The position numbers were made by a program, and so were the translations under genes. Under the pieces are notes generated by a model. That model was not told where the DNA came from, searched no databases, and saw nothing but the letters and a program-made list of their open reading frames with translations. A stretch of 64,000 bases of DNA, taken from NCBI GenBank assembly GCA_963739235.1, contig CAVTZY010000019.1, positions 34,240 through 98,239 on the forward strand. The letters are read 5' to 3'. Origin of the DNA: JAFNAG01 sp963739235 (GTDB taxonomy: Bacteria; Acidobacteriota; UBA6911). Shown here in pieces: positions 61,771-64,000 of the stretch; position 1 is the first letter of the stretch; every line of letters begins with the position of its first letter.

Positions 61771-62493
61771 CAGCGAGCCTCTTGGGCAAAGTAAGCGGCG
61801 TATTCCTGTTCGATCACTTCCTTCCAGGATGCCTGCTCGTCTTCCGGAATGCTGTTGTACTGGCGCATGGTTTCCATCAATTCGATGCTGGTGGCTGGCG
61901 CCTGGAACCTTGCCGGATTGGCGGAACTGGTCGAAGATCAACGGCAGCGCAAGGACTTCAACGCTGCGTCCGGCAACTGCAAGCACGGTCACGGGAATGC
62001 CCGATCCGCAGGAACAGGTTGCTGTAGCCGGAGTTTCCTGAACCACTGAAAAGGAATCCGCCCTCTTGCCCGCACTTCTGTCCCAGGTGCCGGCAAGCAG
62101 CCGGTTCACATTCTGGGCAATCTCTTCCGCAACGGTCGCCACCGCTTCCATGCCCGACTCGCTCAAATGCCTTGCGGTTCCGAGCCCGCCTGACGGCGCA
62201 TGGCATAATTCCGTAACCACGATGGACACCGCCGGTTTCCCGCTGTACCGCTCGGTACCCTTGGCTGCACATCGCTTTTCACAGCCGTCGATCGTGACCG
62301 TCGGATTGAAGCGGGCGAAAGCACGGTCTCCTTCTCCGCCGGCGAGGAACAATGGCAGACAGATCGTGACCGTTTCTCCCGGGCGTATCGATTCCAGGAC
62401 TCTCAGGGTGGCGAGCCACGTGACGGTTCCCTCGGGCATCTCTTCCCCGGAACACGACACCAGGCCGACTTTCTTTTTGGGCAGTTCAGGCAT
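61770..62493 (-). CDS. DGC-domain putative zinc-binding protein 2, one frameshift
   Basis: The start at ATG 62493 gives MPELPKKKVGLVSCSGEEMP. The DGC signature lies at FNPTVTIDGCEKRCAAKG, and later Cys are in TATCSCGSGIPV. After IFDQFRQSGKVP one extra base near 61,902 shifts the frame. The other frame goes on APATSIELMETMRQYNSIPE to YFAQEAR, with a stop that overlaps the OsmC start. Left uncorrected, the extra base creates a false 400-residue fusion with OsmC. It overlaps the first DGC gene by 8 bases. Role unknown; metal or thiol binding is likely. Confidence 0.75.
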
Positions 62494-62896
62494 CGCGTTT
62501 CTCCTCCATCGCGTCGACAAGCGCCGCCACTTCCTCGGCCAGGACTGCCGTGAGCTTTTTCCCGCTTTCGTTGAGTTCCGCGATTCCCGCGGGCTTCAAT
62601 TCCCGGTGGTCCCGATAAACGTCCAGGACCTGGAGCGCATGCGCGACCGTCCCTCCCGTATCGGCGACGACTTTCGCGGCACATGCGAGCTTGCAGCCGT
62701 CGATCGTAATGCTTTTCGATTGTTTGATATCCGCCCGGACGTCGCTGTCGTCCGGCACCAGGCGCGATAGGGCCACGATCCCGGTCCTATCGGGGCGCAG
62801 GTCCTCCGTGACGATGAATGCGCTTTCGCGCGCCACCGAGCCGTAGGTCTTTCCGATCCCGCTGCAGGGCACGATCCATACTTTCTTTTGCGTCAA
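62486..62896 (-). CDS. DGC-domain putative zinc-binding protein 1
   Basis: The 136-residue protein has KVWIVPCSGIGKTYGSVARE at the start, with a Cys in the first loop, and the DGC motif in SITIDGCKLACAAKVVADTG. The end is helical (LTAVLAEEVAALVDAMEEKR). DGC-domain proteins are small and uncharacterised, with four or more conserved Cys; metal binding has been proposed. Its ATG overlaps the stop of the GcvH-like gene by 4 bases (ATGA), and its own stop overlaps the second DGC gene by 8. So the three are translated together. Confidence 0.85.
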   Translation of the reverse strand: MTQKKVWIVPCSGIGKTYGSVARESAFIVTEDLRPDRTGIVALSRLVPDDSDVRADIKQSKSITIDGCKLACAAKVVADTGGTVAHALQVLDVYRDHRELKPAGIAELNESGKKLTAVLAEEVAALVDAMEEKRDA

Positions 62897-63351
62897 GACT
62901 TCAACTCCGTTTCCGCCTGCTGCCTGGCCAGATCGAGGTGGGATTGCGCGTCGAGCACGCCCCTCAACGGCCGATTCAGGTCATCAGGCTTGACCACCGC
63001 CATCCAGCCCCTGCCGTAAGGATCCTGGTTGATCCACTCGGGCGAATCCTGGAGGCCGGAATTTACCTCCAGGATCTTCCCCTTCACGGGGGAAGGCAGG
63101 CTGATGTTGACTTTGACCGTTTCGATGCTTGCGATTTCGTCCTCAACGTCCAGCTCCGTTCCCGGCGGCATCAGGTTGGCAAAGGCGATATCTCCGTTTC
63201 GTTGCTGGGCGAAATCGGACAACCCCAGGCGGAGGGTCTTGCCCTCGCGGCGTATCCAGAGTCCGACTTCGCTGTAACAGAGGTCTTTCGGAAACCCGAA
63301 CGTGAATTTGTCGACGGTCAGTTCGAGTGGTTCGTTCGGATCATTTCCCAT
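62893..63351 (-). CDS. GcvH-like lipoyl carrier protein
   Basis: The 152-residue protein has the H-protein fold: LCYSEVGLWIRREGKTLRLG, GLSDFAQQRNGDIAFANLMP, and the lipoylation site SIETVKVNISLPSPVKGKIL with the target Lys in ETVK. The C-terminus is RGWMAVVKPDDLNRPLRGVL. None of the P, T or L glycine-cleavage genes is nearby. Instead it sits between an ACR3 pump and two DGC proteins, so a role in glycine cleavage is unlikely. A lipoyl dithiol carrier for sulfur or arsenic chemistry is a better guess, as with the lipoate-binding proteins of the sHdr sulfur pathway. Confidence 0.85.
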   Translation of the reverse strand: MGNDPNEPLELTVDKFTFGFPKDLCYSEVGLWIRREGKTLRLGLSDFAQQRNGDIAFANLMPPGTELDVEDEIASIETVKVNISLPSPVKGKILEVNSGLQDSPEWINQDPYGRGWMAVVKPDDLNRPLRGVLDAQSHLDLARQQAETELKS

Positions 63352-63366
63352 AGAAATCCCATTGGG

Positions 63367-64000
63367 TCATTGCCGGACTGCACTTCGCGCCGGGGCAGTC
63401 CCAGGCGCAAAGTACTGTCGCTCGAAATACAGGGCGACATTCACGAGGCTGATCAGGGCCGGGACTTCGACCAGGGGTCCGATCACCGCAGCGAACGCCG
63501 CGCCTGAGTTAATGCCGAACACGGCCACCGCCACCGCGATCGCAAGCTCGAAGTTGTTGCTGGCTGCGGTGAAAGAAAGCGTCGCAGTTTTGGAGTAGTC
63601 GGCGCCAGCCTTCCTCCCCAGCCAGAAACTCACCAGGAACATCACGACGAAGTAGATCAGGAGCGGAACCGCGATGCGCAACACGTCGAGCGGGATCTGC
63701 ACGATCAGGTTCCCCTTCAGGCTGAACATCACCAGAATCGTAAACAGCAGCGCAATGAGGGTGATCGGGCTGATCTTCGGGATAAAGCTGCGGTGGTACC
63801 ACTCCTTGCCCTTCGCGTTTACCAGCACCAGACGGGTAAGTACACCAGCGATGAACGGGATGCCGAGGTAAACGAAAACGCTCTTGGCAATCTGGCCCAT
63901 GCTCACTTCCACGAGGCTCCCTTTCAGGCCGAACACAGGAGGCAGCACCGTGATGAAGACCCAGGCGTAGAGGCTATAGAACAAAACCTGAAAAATGCTG
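63367..64000 (-). CDS. ACR3-family arsenite efflux transporter, 5' part beyond the window
   Basis: The frame is open to the right edge, and the protein continues upstream of SIFQVLFYSLYAWVFITVLP. Visible are the C-terminal five or so membrane segments of an ACR3/BASS permease: SVFVYLGIPFIAGVLTRLVL, SPITLIALLFTILVMFSLKG, and the conserved FTAASNNFELAIAVAVAVFG with GPLVEVPALISLVNVAL. ACR3 pumps arsenite out of the cell with proton coupling. It is the first visible gene of the long minus-strand run and 15 bp before the GcvH-like gene. Confidence 0.92.
   Translation of the reverse strand, partial: SIFQVLFYSLYAWVFITVLPPVFGLKGSLVEVSMGQIAKSVFVYLGIPFIAGVLTRLVLVNAKGKEWYHRSFIPKISPITLIALLFTILVMFSLKGNLIVQIPLDVLRIAVPLLIYFVVMFLVSFWLGRKAGADYSKTATLSFTAASNNFELAIAVAVAVFGINSGAAFAAVIGPLVEVPALISLVNVALYFERQYFAPGTAPARSAVRQ

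Noticed and set aside
61318..62520. A 400-residue DGC-OsmC fusion protein
   Set aside because: The middle part is not protein-like; removing one base gives a DGC protein that ends in a stop overlapping the OsmC start.
1..64000. CRISPR arrays, rRNA genes
   Set aside because: No regularly spaced repeats with unique spacers and no rRNA-like stretches were seen.

Overview
The window looks like an accessory-rich chromosomal stretch from an Acidobacteriota-type bacterium, most likely a metagenome-derived contig. That is an inference from gene content: ADOP-type ABC permease fragments, a Ser/Thr kinase with an RDD domain, a TolB/TPR regulator remnant, two PEP-CTERM proteins and moderately high GC. 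There is no rRNA and no complete tRNA.

Region 1 (1-24.4 kb) is a heavily rearranged mobile-element zone. It opens with a large minus-strand gene running off the left edge. Three copies of one IS91-family end follow at 2.1, 13.3 and 22.5 kb, and only the last has an intact transposase. Next is an integrase-less cluster of attC sites (4.43-7.96 kb) with cassette genes for a HEPN-type protein, a membrane protein and a tyrosine phosphatase. It is cut by one of two identical 1,751-bp IS3-family elements. Further on are two PEP-CTERM genes, several gene fragments, a kinase-RDD-pseudokinase gene split by an ISAzo13-family element, an MntA/HepT toxin-antitoxin pair and a truncated ADOP permease gene.

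Region 2 (24.6-30.2 kb) is a compact mobilization module on the minus strand: AlpA-like regulator, ParA-like ATPase, coiled-coil membrane protein and a MobF (TrwC/TraI) relaxase-helicase. No type IV secretion genes are present. Region 3 (31.0-40.3 kb) is a P4-like integrative element next to a tRNA 3'-half attachment site. It holds an integrase, an AbiEi-type antitoxin, AlpA, a CHC2 zinc-finger primase-like protein, a DUF927 helicase-like protein, an iteron cluster resembling a replication origin, and one large cargo gene that reads like a defence nuclease.

Region 4 (41.1-48.6 kb) is a clean minus-strand operon: ECF sigma factor, zinc-finger anti-sigma factor, CpxP/Spy-like periplasmic sensor, MacA-like adaptor, MacB-like ATPase, two permeases and a ChrA chromate transporter. 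It looks like a self-regulated envelope or metal-stress efflux unit. Region 5 (48.9-64 kb) carries methyltransferases, a cation diffusion facilitator and then a long minus-strand run of sulfur, redox and arsenic genes. In order of transcription these are ACR3, a GcvH-like lipoyl protein, two DGC-domain proteins, OsmC, a ProC-like reductase, two thioredoxins, CcdA, hemerythrin, DoxX, rhodanese, ArsR-rhodanese, cysteine desulfurase, SQR-like and DsrE. Many genes between 50.9 and 62 kb carry single extra bases that break an otherwise intact frame. The reading frames given for them are reconstructions, and sequencing error and recent decay are both possible.
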